A stretch of DNA of 64,000 nucleotides, from positions 1 through 64,000 of the forward strand of contig CAWHBN010000017.1 in NCBI GenBank assembly GCA_963827705.1, given 5' to 3'. How positions within the stretch are numbered: the first letter of the stretch is position 1; each line of letters opens with the position of its first letter. The notes beneath the pieces were generated by a model, which was given only the letters and a program-made list of their open reading frames with translations, was not told where the DNA came from and did not search any database. Positions 24,763 to 33,032 of the stretch are shown here, in pieces. The position numbers and the translations under genes are program-made. This stretch comes from JACDAN01 sp963827705. Lineage in GTDB: Bacteria > Actinomycetota > Thermoleophilia > Gaiellales > Gaiellaceae.

Positions 24763-25169
24763 CCTCGGAAGCCCGCCTCGCGATGGCTGCCGTCGCAGAA
24801 CGGCTTGTTCCCCGACTGTCCGCAGCGACAGAACGCGGCCCGCGTGACCTGCTCGACGGTGCCGTCGGGTCGCACGACGGTGATCGGGCCGCGAACGAGC
24901 AGAGGGCCGTTCGGGTCAGGAGTGATCTCGACCGTTGTCGGCGCCGGCAGAGGCTCCCCGCGAAGGCGGCGGATCCGCAGCGCGCCGGAGGGACAACGTT
25001 CGACTGCAGCCTCGACCTCGTCAGCCGTCGCCTGCGTCGGGTCGATCCAGGGCCGCCGGTCCTTGTCGAAGACGAGCGGGAGGGCCCGGACGCAGTTCTG
25101 CGAGTGGTAACAGAGCCGCGGTCTCCACTCGACGACGAGCTCTTCGGTGGCGTACTCGCGGACCGTCAC
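24759..25169 (-). CDS. Iron-sulfur protein: YjdI-type [4Fe-4S] mono-cluster domain fused to CDGSH domain
   Basis: This 136-residue protein joins two iron-sulfur modules. Residues 1-68 are YjdI-like, with Cys20, Cys26 and Cys59 (RLCYHSQNC and ERCPSGAL). Residues 110-130 match the CDGSH consensus exactly, CRCGQSGNKPFCDGSH, which binds a [2Fe-2S] cluster with three Cys and one His. YjdI usually stands alone, so the fusion combines two redox centres in one chain. It likely works in electron transfer or cluster handling with the coupled acetyltransferase. Start GTG/ATG choice follows the MTVREYATEELVVEW reading. Confidence 0.88.
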   Translation of the reverse strand: MTVREYATEELVVEWRPRLCYHSQNCVRALPLVFDKDRRPWIDPTQATADEVEAAVERCPSGALRIRRLRGEPLPAPTTVEITPDPNGPLLVRGPITVVRPDGTVEQVTRAAFCRCGQSGNKPFCDGSHREAGFRG

Positions 25170-25227
25170 AGCTCGACGGTAGCGGAGGGGCCGCGGGTCG
25201 CGGCCCCTCCAGGCGCGGGGGTAAGGC

Positions 25228-25743
25228 TTACGGACTGACCTGCACGTTGCCCCCGACGTCCCACGGTCCGAACCGCGGGAGGTTCGGGCTGTTGCAGAAC
25301 GCCTCGTTCGCGGCCTCGTCGCCGAAGCCGATCAGGCTCGAGCGGTCTGGCGGAGCGTTTGCGCCTTCGCCCGAGTCGAACACCTGGAACCAGGCGAAGC
25401 CGCCCGGCGGCAGGGTCGGATCGTTGCTCGTCTTGATCTCGCCGCCGATCTTTGCGCGGTTCCCGTCGTAGATGACGAGGCATGTCACGTCTACGCCGAA
25501 GTTGAAGGACTGGCCTTCGACGATCTGGTGGTAGGTGAAGTGGCCAGCGATGCTGCCGTCGGCGTACTTCCGGGCCGTGAACGCCAGCGGCTGGTTGACG
25601 ACCTCGACGCCGAACGCGTTCGGGAGCGGGATCGTCCAGTGGACGCCGCCGCTCGCCGCGGCGACGACGCCGCCTCCGCCGGCCGCGGTGGCCGGAAGCG
25701 CGAGCAGAAGCGCTGTGATCGCGAGGGCACTACGGGCACGCAT
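25228..25743 (-). CDS. Secreted protein of unknown function
   Basis: A 171-residue protein with a signal peptide (MRARSALAITALLLALPATA) and a beta-rich mature part: FTARKYADGSIAGHFTYHQI, FNFGVDVTCLVIYDGNRAKI, and FAWFQVFDSGEGANAPPDRS. It contains two Cys (VTCLV and EAFCNSP) that may form one disulfide. I do not recognise the family by name, although extracellular proteins of this style are frequent in actinobacteria. It is followed by the AraC gene upstream on the same strand, with 61 bases between them. Confidence 0.7.
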   Translation of the reverse strand: MRARSALAITALLLALPATAAGGGGVVAAASGGVHWTIPLPNAFGVEVVNQPLAFTARKYADGSIAGHFTYHQIVEGQSFNFGVDVTCLVIYDGNRAKIGGEIKTSNDPTLPPGGFAWFQVFDSGEGANAPPDRSSLIGFGDEAANEAFCNSPNLPRFGPWDVGGNVQVSP

Positions 25744-25804
25744 GGGCTCCTCCTTCGAGTCGGAGACCCAGGATCCGACGCCTGCGGCGCCGTGTCTTGA
25801 ACGC

Positions 25805-26593
25805 CTAGCGGGTTTGGAACGCCCGGAACCGACCGGGCGTCGTCCCGACGTAGCGCCTGAACAGCCGGGTGAAGTGGCTCTGGTCCGCGAACCCTGCCTC
25901 TACCGCGATCTCGGCGAGCGGCCTGTCGCCGCCAGCGATTTGCGCGGCTGCCCACTCGATCCGGGCACGGCGGCCGTACTCGCCGACCGACACTCCGTGG
26001 CGCTCGCGGAAGGCACGCGCGATCTGTACCGCTGGGACGCCGAGCTCACGGGCAACCTCGCCGAGGCGCACGCATTCGCTGCGCCGGGCGCGCAGCAGCT
26101 CCTCCGCATCCGTGAGCCACGGTGCCCGCTCGGGCGGAGCCGACTCCCGCGCCGTTGCCGCGAGGAGCTCGAGCGCGATTCCCTCGGCGGCGAGCGGCGC
26201 GGCCGCGTCCGAGGCGCGAAGCTCCGATGAGAGGCGCCGGGCCAGCAGCCCGAGGCCGCGCACGCGGCGGAGACGGTCGAACTGCAGGCCGCTCGCCCGG
26301 CCGCGAGCCTTGACGATCACGATCCGGGCGCCGTCCGGACCGAAGCGGGCGCCGTGCGTCGCGCCGACCGGCATCGTCAGCGCCACCCCTTCGCGGAGCG
26401 GCAAGCCTCCGCCGAAGGACTTCTCGAGGGCTCCGCCGATGACAACGGCCAGGTAGGGCAGCTCGGGCTCGAACGGGGCCTGGACGTAGCCGGCCGGGAA
26501 GCGCAGCTCTCCGACCGTGAAGCCGTTCACGTCGGCCGAGCGCAGAAGGACTCCTTCGTGCTCGATCACCGATGCGAAGCCGGCCATATCCAC
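25805..26593 (-). CDS. AraC-family transcriptional regulator
   Basis: A 262-residue protein with an N-terminal cupin-like sensor domain (VGELRFPAGYVQAPFEPELP, GVALTMPVGATHGARFGPDG) and C-terminal AraC DNA-binding domain: LGEVARELGVPAVQIARAFR (first HTH), then IAVEAGFADQSHFTRLFRRY and VGTTPGRFRA (second HTH). It probably senses a small molecule and regulates adjacent or distant genes; the ligand is unknown. The layout is like other sensor-AraC proteins of 260-290 residues. Confidence 0.9.
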   Translation of the reverse strand: MDMAGFASVIEHEGVLLRSADVNGFTVGELRFPAGYVQAPFEPELPYLAVVIGGALEKSFGGGLPLREGVALTMPVGATHGARFGPDGARIVIVKARGRASGLQFDRLRRVRGLGLLARRLSSELRASDAAAPLAAEGIALELLAATARESAPPERAPWLTDAEELLRARRSECVRLGEVARELGVPAVQIARAFRERHGVSVGEYGRRARIEWAAAQIAGGDRPLAEIAVEAGFADQSHFTRLFRRYVGTTPGRFRAFQTR

Positions 26594-26617
26594 TAAGACC
26601 TGCGGCGGCCGGGGCGG

Positions 26618-27850
26618 TTAGTGCGCCGCGCTCTCCTCCGCGAGCTTCCGGCGCACTCGCGCCCGGGCTTCAGCGAAGCGAACCGCCTCGAGTGCGACCA
26701 GCCCGCAGAGGGCCGCGGTCAGGATCGTGAGGGCCGCGAGCGCCGGGACACGCGCGGCGAGCGGGATGAACGCGAGCAGCACGACGGCACAGACGAGCCG
26801 CTGACGGTTCACCGTGCCGATGTTTCGCAGCCGGAATGCGACGTGCGCGAGCAGGTAGATCGCCGCCCCGCCGAACATCGCGGACGCCACGACGGTACCC
26901 AGCTCGTCCTCGACGCCCGCAACCGTCTTCTTCAGGCCGAGAGCGAGGAGGACGATCCCGGCGACCATCGGGAAGTGGAGGTACGAGTAGGAGTCGCGGC
27001 CGCGCTCGTTGCGCTCCCGGCCCGCCGGGAGCCGAGCAAGGCTCCGCTCCGCGACGAGTGCGACCACGTCGAAGTACAGCCACCAGAGCGCCGCGGCGCC
27101 GGCGATCCCGAGCGTCGCAGCGGCGACGACGCCTGCATCCACGGCCACTCCCGCGCCGATCCCGATCGCCACGATCGACTCGCCGAGCGCGATGATGACG
27201 ATCAGTCCGTGCCGCTCGGCGAAGTGGCCAGGATGCTCGAGGCTCCAGCCCTCCGAGCCGAAGAAGAACGGCTCCGCCATGTCCAGTGCAAGTGCGAGGG
27301 CCCACACCAGGGTCTGCGCCCAGCCGTCGAGGCCGGCAGCGACGACGATGAGGCCGACGCCGACCGCCGTTCCTCCCGCGAGGCCGAGGACCGACTGGCG
27401 GAGAGCGGGATTGTCGCGGCTCGCGATCAGAAACAGACCGATCTGGGAGAAGCGAACGACGCCGTACGCGCACGCGAAGAGCAGCGCGTCGTCCCCGAAT
27501 GCGCCCGGCACGCAGAGGGCGACGACGAGCAACGCCGCCATCGCCACGAACATCACAAGCCGGACGCCGCCCTCCTCTGGGTCGAGCACGCTCGTAAGCC
27601 AGGCGTACCCGACCCATGCCCACCAGAGGACGCCGAGGACGAGCAGGCCCCTGGCGAGCCCCGCCCAGGTCGGGTCGTCCGCCATCAGCGCGGTGCACTG
27701 CGTGATCGCGAGGACGAAGACGAGGTCGAAGAAGAGCTCGAGCGGTGTCACGCGCTCGGTCTCGCGGAACACCGCGGAGATCCGCGGGGCATGGGGCGAG
27801 CCGGTGCTCACCCCGTGAGTTTGCTCGAAGGCTCCGCCCTCGCGGAACAC
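26618..27850 (-). CDS. Low temperature requirement protein A (LtrA) family membrane protein
   Basis: The conserved LtrA opening VTPLELFFDLVFVLAITQ is present, followed by about ten transmembrane segments. It also has SEGWSLEHPGHFAERHGLIV and IIALGESIVAIGIGAG, the most conserved LtrA motif. Length from GTG 27850 is 410 residues; GTG 27811 (VSTGSPHAPRISAVFRE) is an alternative start without an obvious ribosome site. LtrA was named in Listeria for growth in the cold, but its molecular function is unknown. Confidence 0.9.
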   Translation of the reverse strand: MFREGGAFEQTHGVSTGSPHAPRISAVFRETERVTPLELFFDLVFVLAITQCTALMADDPTWAGLARGLLVLGVLWWAWVGYAWLTSVLDPEEGGVRLVMFVAMAALLVVALCVPGAFGDDALLFACAYGVVRFSQIGLFLIASRDNPALRQSVLGLAGGTAVGVGLIVVAAGLDGWAQTLVWALALALDMAEPFFFGSEGWSLEHPGHFAERHGLIVIIALGESIVAIGIGAGVAVDAGVVAAATLGIAGAAALWWLYFDVVALVAERSLARLPAGRERNERGRDSYSYLHFPMVAGIVLLALGLKKTVAGVEDELGTVVASAMFGGAAIYLLAHVAFRLRNIGTVNRQRLVCAVVLLAFIPLAARVPALAALTILTAALCGLVALEAVRFAEARARVRRKLAEESAAH

Positions 27851-27947
27851 CTTCCGCTTGACGGACCCGACGGAGTGTGAGAAAGTCGCTTCGTCAAGTC
27901 CTGCTGGCCTTCGGGTCTGCGGGACTTGGCGTTTGTAGGGGCTCTTT

Positions 27948-28520
27948 TCAGGAAGCGATCGGCGCGTTCCAGACGCGGATCACCGGCGTCTCACGCTCGT
28001 AGCCGAGGACGCCGACCGTCGCCGGGTCGAGGGCGAGCAGACGTCCCGCCTCCGGCCCGAGCCCGATCCAGCGAGCGGCGAGCACGCGCAGGAGGTGCCC
28101 GTGTGCGAAGACCAGCGCCGCGCCTTCGACCGTGCGCAGGTCCGCGAGCACGGCATCGACCCGTGCCGCGACCTCGGCGGCCGTCTCCCCGTTCGGGACG
28201 CCGTCCGCCCAGAGCGTCCAGCCCGGCCGCTCCTCCCGGATCTCGGCGGTCTTGCGGCCTTCGTAGGCGCCGTAGTCCCACTCGCGGAGCTCGTCGCGCC
28301 GTTCCGCGTCGCCGAACCCGGCAAGCCTGGCCGTCTCGGCCGCGCGCGACAAGGGGCTCGTGAGCACGCGGGCGAAGCTCCTGCCTTCGAGGGCGGTCCC
28401 GAGCGCCGCCGCCTGCTCCCTCCCCCGCTCGGTCAGCGGAACGTCGGTGTTTCCCGTGTGCCGGCCGTCCCTGCTCCACTCGGTCTCGCCATGCCGGGCG
28501 AGCACGATCTCCGTCGCCAT
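27948..28520 (-). CDS. Histidine phosphatase superfamily (phosphoglycerate mutase-like) protein
   Basis: A 190-residue protein with the catalytic RHG motif LARHGETEWSRDGRHTGNTD, the second Arg region LTSPLSRAAETARLAGFGD, REWDYGAYEG, the Glu region GVPNGETAAEVAARV, and the second His in LVFAHGHLLRVLAARW. All active-site residues are present. It likely dephosphorylates a small metabolite; the specific substrate is not readable. It follows the patatin gene with 12 bases between them on the same strand, so it may be the last gene of that transcript. Confidence 0.9.
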   Translation of the reverse strand: MATEIVLARHGETEWSRDGRHTGNTDVPLTERGREQAAALGTALEGRSFARVLTSPLSRAAETARLAGFGDAERRDELREWDYGAYEGRKTAEIREERPGWTLWADGVPNGETAAEVAARVDAVLADLRTVEGAALVFAHGHLLRVLAARWIGLGPEAGRLLALDPATVGVLGYERETPVIRVWNAPIAS

Positions 28521-28532
28521 GCCGAGCCTGCT

Positions 28533-30317
28533 CTACGCGCGCGGGACGATGCGCAGCGTCGGCTTCGGGGTCGGCGCGTCCGCGTCGAAATCGGGCCAGG
28601 CCTCGACGAGCTCGTAGACCGCGTTGCTCGCAGGAATCGCCGTCATCCACCAGGCCAATGCCGGCGGCACCGGCGTCTCGCCGGACTCCTCCCATTCCCG
28701 AACGACGGTGCGGAAAGCGATCCGGCCCGGATACTCGCCCTCGTAGACGCCCGGCCGGCCGAACCCGAGTTGGCCGAGGCTCTGCTGGAGCATCTGCATC
28801 ATCGTCTGGAACCGGGTGATCCTGTGCTTGTTCCAGTCGAAGCTCGCGGGATTGGTGACCTCGGCGCCGGCCTCGGCACCGCGCTCGATGAGCCGCTGCA
28901 CCACGTCGGCGGGCATGTTCAGATTCAGACCGCCTTGCTCACCCGTGAGGCGGATCTGGCAGATCCGGTCGCGGTAGCCGGGGAGCTCCGCCTGCAAGCT
29001 GTCTCGCCAGTTCCGCGCGGCGTTGAGGATCTGCCCGAAGAAGTCGCCGACGTTCCTCACCTCCGTGAACCCCGCCCTGCGTGGCTCGTTGGACATCTCC
29101 ACGAACTTCTGCGACTCGTCGCGCCAGGGCTGCAGGTCGAGCCCGAAGGTCGGACGGCCCGGGAAGAGCGAGTCGAAGTAGTGGATCGGGAAGTTGCTCG
29201 AGATCCCGCCGTCGGACATCGTGTGCTGCACGAACCGGTCGCCCGGGCCGTCCTGCCGCCAGAACGGAATCGTGGAAAGCAGGATCGGGAAGCTGAGGCT
29301 GAGGCGGGCGGCGACCACGATCGGAAGGTCGAGCCCCGGCATCGGGTAGAGCATCCGCCCGCCGCTGTCGGGATCGGGGACCGCCCCGTCGGCGGTCGCA
29401 TCGACCATGTGCTGCACGACGGCCTCCGGGAAGAGGCGCCGCCACTCCTCGGGATCGAAGAAGTACGGCTTCTCCTCGTCCGTCGGCTCGGGCAGCGGCA
29501 AGGTTGCCGGCCGCGACGAGCTCAGGTCGGTCGTGATCAGCTGGAGGTTGACGTCGGCATTCGCAGGGTCGTCGCCGACGAGATCCCTGAACGTCAACGG
29601 CTTCTCCGGGTTGCCTGCGCATTTCTGAACGGTCTGGTAGAGCCAATCGGTGAGGCCTGAGTCCGCCGGCTTGCCGTCTCTCCGTCCTGCCGCTGCACAT
29701 TCCCCACCAGGTGTCCTGGAGGGCGTGGTCGAGCTTCGTCCCGAAGCGGACGAACGCGGCGACGGCGAATGCCGCGACGATCAGGCCGGCGAGTGGAAGC
29801 GCGGCGAGGCCGAGCAGGATCGCGGCGGCGATCTCGAGGCCGCTCGGGCCGCCTGTGACGAGCGCTGCGATCGCAAGGACGGCGATGCCGAGCCAGACGA
29901 GCACGGTGAGCGCCGGCGCCGAGCAGGAAGCGCCGGTCCTGCCGCAGGATCAGCACCCCGGCCTGCAGGAGTCTCTGCGCGAGCGAGCCGGTGGTCGTGA
30001 CGAGCCGCAGGGCCAAGTCGAACGCGGGCTTCGCGTCTGCCGTCGGCTGGAAGAGGCTCTGGACGAAACCCTGGCCGCTGATCTCGTGCTGGACCTCGTC
30101 GAGGACGTCGATACGCGGCCGGATCGCCCTGGTTCCGGCGGTACTCGCACCCGGCAGCCGCCACTGCGGCGATCGCACCCGCGGAGGCGCCGCCCAGGTT
30201 CCTGAAGCGGTAGTCCTTGGCTATCCGCGTGATCGCTCCCGGGTAGACGACCCCGCTCGTGATCCCGCCCTTCATGACGAGATCGCATTCCTTTTCCGGC
30301 AGTGCAGTGACGCTCAT
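28533..30317 (-). CDS. Membrane-associated patatin-like phospholipase, three apparent frameshifts
   Basis: The start is MSVTALPEKECDLVMKGGIT with the nucleophile elbow NLGGASAGAIAAVAAAG (GxSxG) and, much later, the catalytic Asp in TMSDGGISSNFPIHYF. Between them lies a hydrophobic part (MLVWLGIAVLAIAALVTGG and AAAILLGLAALPLAGLIVAA), suggesting two membrane helices inserted in the patatin fold. Frame changes sit near 30150, 29920 and 29685; they sum to zero over 594 residues. It should cleave fatty acids from membrane phospholipids. It overlaps the upstream small gene by four bases and may feed the nearby alpha-dioxygenase. Confidence 0.75.
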
Positions 30318-30688
30318 CCCTTCCTCACCTCCCGGCTCGCGAACAGCGCGAGCATGACGTTGGCCGCGGAGACGCCGGTGGCGAGCTTCGCGGCCCTCGG
30401 CGGCAACTGGCCGTTGAGCCCCGCCATCGCCGCCGACACCGTGTCGGTGGCGTGGATCAGCACCGAGAACCGCAGCGCGTGCCGCCTCACGGCCGGATCG
30501 CGGCTCAGAAGGTCGAGCGCGATCAGCACCGTGCGGATCCCGAACATCCGCAGCGCGTGGACGGCTGCGCCGTCGGCGTCGCTCTCACGGCCCATCCGCT
30601 GCGCGAACATCCGCGGGGCGACGAGCGAGGCACCGCCGTTGAACAGTCGGACGGCGGCGAGCGTGACCCGCGCGGCGTCACCGACCAC
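30314..30688 (-). CDS. Small predicted membrane protein of unknown function
   Basis: A 124-residue helical protein: MVGDAARVTLAAVRLFNGGA, RMFGIRTVLIALDLLSRDPA, IHATDTVSAAMAGLNGQLPP and AAKLATGVSAANVMLALFAS. It has three to four weakly hydrophobic helices, in the style of small DUF4267-like integral proteins, but I cannot assign it firmly. It is sandwiched between the alpha-dioxygenase (three bases upstream) and the patatin gene (ATGA overlap), so it is co-expressed with a fatty-acid-oxidising enzyme and a phospholipase. Confidence 0.7.
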   Translation of the reverse strand: MVGDAARVTLAAVRLFNGGASLVAPRMFAQRMGRESDADGAAVHALRMFGIRTVLIALDLLSRDPAVRRHALRFSVLIHATDTVSAAMAGLNGQLPPRAAKLATGVSAANVMLALFASREVRKG

Positions 30689-30691
30689 CTC

Positions 30692-32470
30692 CTATGACCC
30701 GATCTGGCGCCAGGGCGCGAAGGGGTTCTCGACGCCCTGGAGCGCAGGCTCCAACTCGGGGAAGTGCCGGAGCAGCAGCGTGCGCATCGTGTTGTCCTCC
30801 ACCCAGTCGATCCCGGCCTTGGTGTAGACCTCCGGCCGGTAGTCGCGCGTGAAGAACCGGTCGCTCTTCAGCCGGCGCGAGGCCATCAGGATGAAGACCC
30901 GGAAGGCCGTGTCGCTGAACCCGAAGCCGCGCGGCTTCGGCTCCGCGTACATCCCGACCATGTGGTCGACCCGCTCGACGTCGCCGTAGACCTCCTCGAG
31001 CTCCTCGGCCCACTCGGGGTTGTCGGTCATCTCCCTGAACGACTCGACGGGTTTCAGGTGGAACAGGCGGCGGAACTGGTTGTAGCGCGGGACGCCGCGC
31101 TCGCGCGTCCGGATGACGTCGATCGCGGCCAGGTCGATCTCGTCGCCTGCGGGCCGCTTGAAGTGCTGCAGGAAGCGCGGGAAGTTGTGCAGCTCGATCG
31201 CACCAGGGTGCATGCGCCCGAACGAGTAGAAGACGTCGGTCATCGGCATCTCGTCGAGCCGCGCGCGGACGTCGAGCGCACCGATCTCCTCGAGCGTGCG
31301 CTCCTGGAGGACGCCGTCGTCGCGGACCGAACGGAACGTGTAGTCGTCCGGGATCAGCGGGTGCATCTTGTAGACGGCGACGAACTCCTCGGTCAGCGAG
31401 TAGGGCGCGGTGTGGTGGTCGGTCGGCGAGCCGGGGATGCCGCGAAGCACCTCGTTGCTCGTGCGGCGGCCGAAGCGCTTGACGAAGCCCTCGCCGAGGA
31501 TCCCCCACCAGTTCGCGCGAAGCGCGATCACGGTCGTGGGATGGGCGATGACCGCCGGCGTCCAGTCGACGGTATGGATCTTCGCCATCAGCGCCGCGTT
31601 CACGAGGCGTGCCTTCTGGTAGAGCGTCTCGTCGTCCAGGTCGCGGTACTTCGCGTGCAGGTGGTCGCAGATCGCGTTGTGCTCGCGCATGAACAGCGAG
31701 TGGAGGAGCGCGAGGCCGATCCAGAAGTTCCCCGCGACCCCCTTGAGGTCGATCATCTTCTCCAGCTCTGCCGGAGGTAACCCCTGCTCGTCGATCTTCA
31801 GCTTCCCGTTCTCGCCGGTGCGGAGCGCGTCGGCGAACCGCTTGTCCCCGCCGTAGACGTTGGAGCCGTCCCACCAGTGCGTGTCCTCGGTCGCGTACGT
31901 CGGCGGCCCGCTCGAGTCGGGGCTCGGGTCGCGCTTCGCGCGCGGGATCTGCATCGGGTTCTCGTGCCAGGGGTCCCCTTCTTCGAGCGGCAGCCGCCAG
32001 GGGCTCTCCTCGTCGGCCTGGCCGTGACTGAACCAGTCGTGCACCTCGAACTGGATCCAGGCCCCGGCCAGGAGGTTCAGCGTCGTCGCAGGCGAGAACG
32101 CATCGCGCGTGAGGAGGCGGCGGCTGACGAGGCGAGGGTTGGGCTCGAGCAGCGCCTCTTCGGGCTCGGGCCAGGTGAACTGGAGCGGGACGTTCCGCCC
32201 GAAGCGGGCGTGAAGCGCGCCCATCTGCGGATCGTTGAGGTCGTTGTACGTCCCGTCGTAGGTCCGCGCGGTGAGGTAGTTGCCGGAGTCCTTGTCGGGC
32301 TCGGCGGCGCGCCGGCCCTTGCCCGTGTCGTGCAGGTTCTCGTTCCGGAGGCGGCCCCTGAGCCCGACGAGCGTCGGGATCGCGAGCGGCAGCGGAAGGC
32401 GGTCCCATCCCAACCACCGATCCAACCGTGCCGCGGTTCGTTCGAGCGCCGCAGAGAAGATCGAGCCCAT
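30692..32470 (-). CDS. Heme-dependent fatty acid alpha-dioxygenase (cyclooxygenase/peroxidase superfamily)
   Basis: This 592-residue protein carries the alpha-dioxygenase hallmarks in order. The distal-His helix is NLLAGAWIQFEVHDWFSHG; then WWDGSNVYGGDKRF; LLHSLFMREHNAICDHLHAK; RLVNAALMAKIHTVDWTPAV; and the radical Tyr and proximal His spaced by three in PYSLTEEFVAVYKMHPLIPD. These match plant pathogen-inducible alpha-DOX far better than peroxidases. Alpha-DOX inserts O2 at C2 of fatty acids, giving 2-hydroperoxides that break down to aldehydes one carbon shorter. Length is slightly below the plant enzyme (~640). No signal peptide is visible. Confidence 0.88.
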   Translation of the reverse strand: MGSIFSAALERTAARLDRWLGWDRLPLPLAIPTLVGLRGRLRNENLHDTGKGRRAAEPDKDSGNYLTARTYDGTYNDLNDPQMGALHARFGRNVPLQFTWPEPEEALLEPNPRLVSRRLLTRDAFSPATTLNLLAGAWIQFEVHDWFSHGQADEESPWRLPLEEGDPWHENPMQIPRAKRDPSPDSSGPPTYATEDTHWWDGSNVYGGDKRFADALRTGENGKLKIDEQGLPPAELEKMIDLKGVAGNFWIGLALLHSLFMREHNAICDHLHAKYRDLDDETLYQKARLVNAALMAKIHTVDWTPAVIAHPTTVIALRANWWGILGEGFVKRFGRRTSNEVLRGIPGSPTDHHTAPYSLTEEFVAVYKMHPLIPDDYTFRSVRDDGVLQERTLEEIGALDVRARLDEMPMTDVFYSFGRMHPGAIELHNFPRFLQHFKRPAGDEIDLAAIDVIRTRERGVPRYNQFRRLFHLKPVESFREMTDNPEWAEELEEVYGDVERVDHMVGMYAEPKPRGFGFSDTAFRVFILMASRRLKSDRFFTRDYRPEVYTKAGIDWVEDNTMRTLLLRHFPELEPALQGVENPFAPWRQIGS

Positions 32471-32590
32471 TGCCTGCTCCTTCTAGATCCCCTCTTGCGA
32501 GCGATTGAACCAGCCTCCCGGAGGCGAGTCAACGCGGTTGTAGGCCCGGAGTGACCGTGCTAGCGTCGAGCCGCTGCGGAGCCCGGATAG

Positions 32591-33028
32591 ATGCCGATCG
32601 ACGCTGCCCAGCTCCAGACGATGACGCCTGACGAGCTCGACGAGCTCTTCAAGCGGAGCCCCGCCGGCGAGATCCCCGACGGCGAGGCGGACGGGACCGT
32701 CCTCGTAGCGTCCGGCACCGACCTGACCGGGCCGGTCGCGGGGCTCATCCACCTGGTCGGCTGGAAGGGAAAGGTGTTCGACCGCGGGAAGGGCGAGCTG
32801 CTGAACAAGATCAGCCCGCTCGGGATCGAGGCTGTGCGCGCCAAGGTCTACAAGGAGGCGAGCTGGTTCGACGAGAAGGAGACGATCGTCCTCGACTACT
32901 CGGACACGTCGATCGTCGCGCAGTGGATCAGGGACGAGATCCGCGAGGTGTCGCCCGGGGTCTACCTGGGCCTCGTCTTCTGGGAGCGGTCCAAGCTCCT
33001 CCACTTCGCCCTCGACTTCAACACCTGA
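32591..33028 (+). CDS. Unrecognised 145-residue protein divergent from the alpha-dioxygenase
   Basis: A soluble protein reading MTPDELDELFKRSPAGEIPD, LIHLVGWKGKVFDRGKGELL, YKEASWFDEKETIVLDYSDT and IRDEIREVSPGVYLGLVFWE. The conserved-looking GWKGKVF, IVLDYS and PGVYLG suggest a small beta-barrel of lipocalin/lipid-binding or GXWXG-like type, which is only a guess from pattern. It starts 120 bases from the divergent alpha-dioxygenase gene and ends four bases before the next gene. It may bind the fatty acid or product. I do not recognise the family. Confidence 0.7.
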   Translation: MPIDAAQLQTMTPDELDELFKRSPAGEIPDGEADGTVLVASGTDLTGPVAGLIHLVGWKGKVFDRGKGELLNKISPLGIEAVRAKVYKEASWFDEKETIVLDYSDTSIVAQWIRDEIREVSPGVYLGLVFWERSKLLHFALDFNT

Positions 33029-33032
33029 GCCC

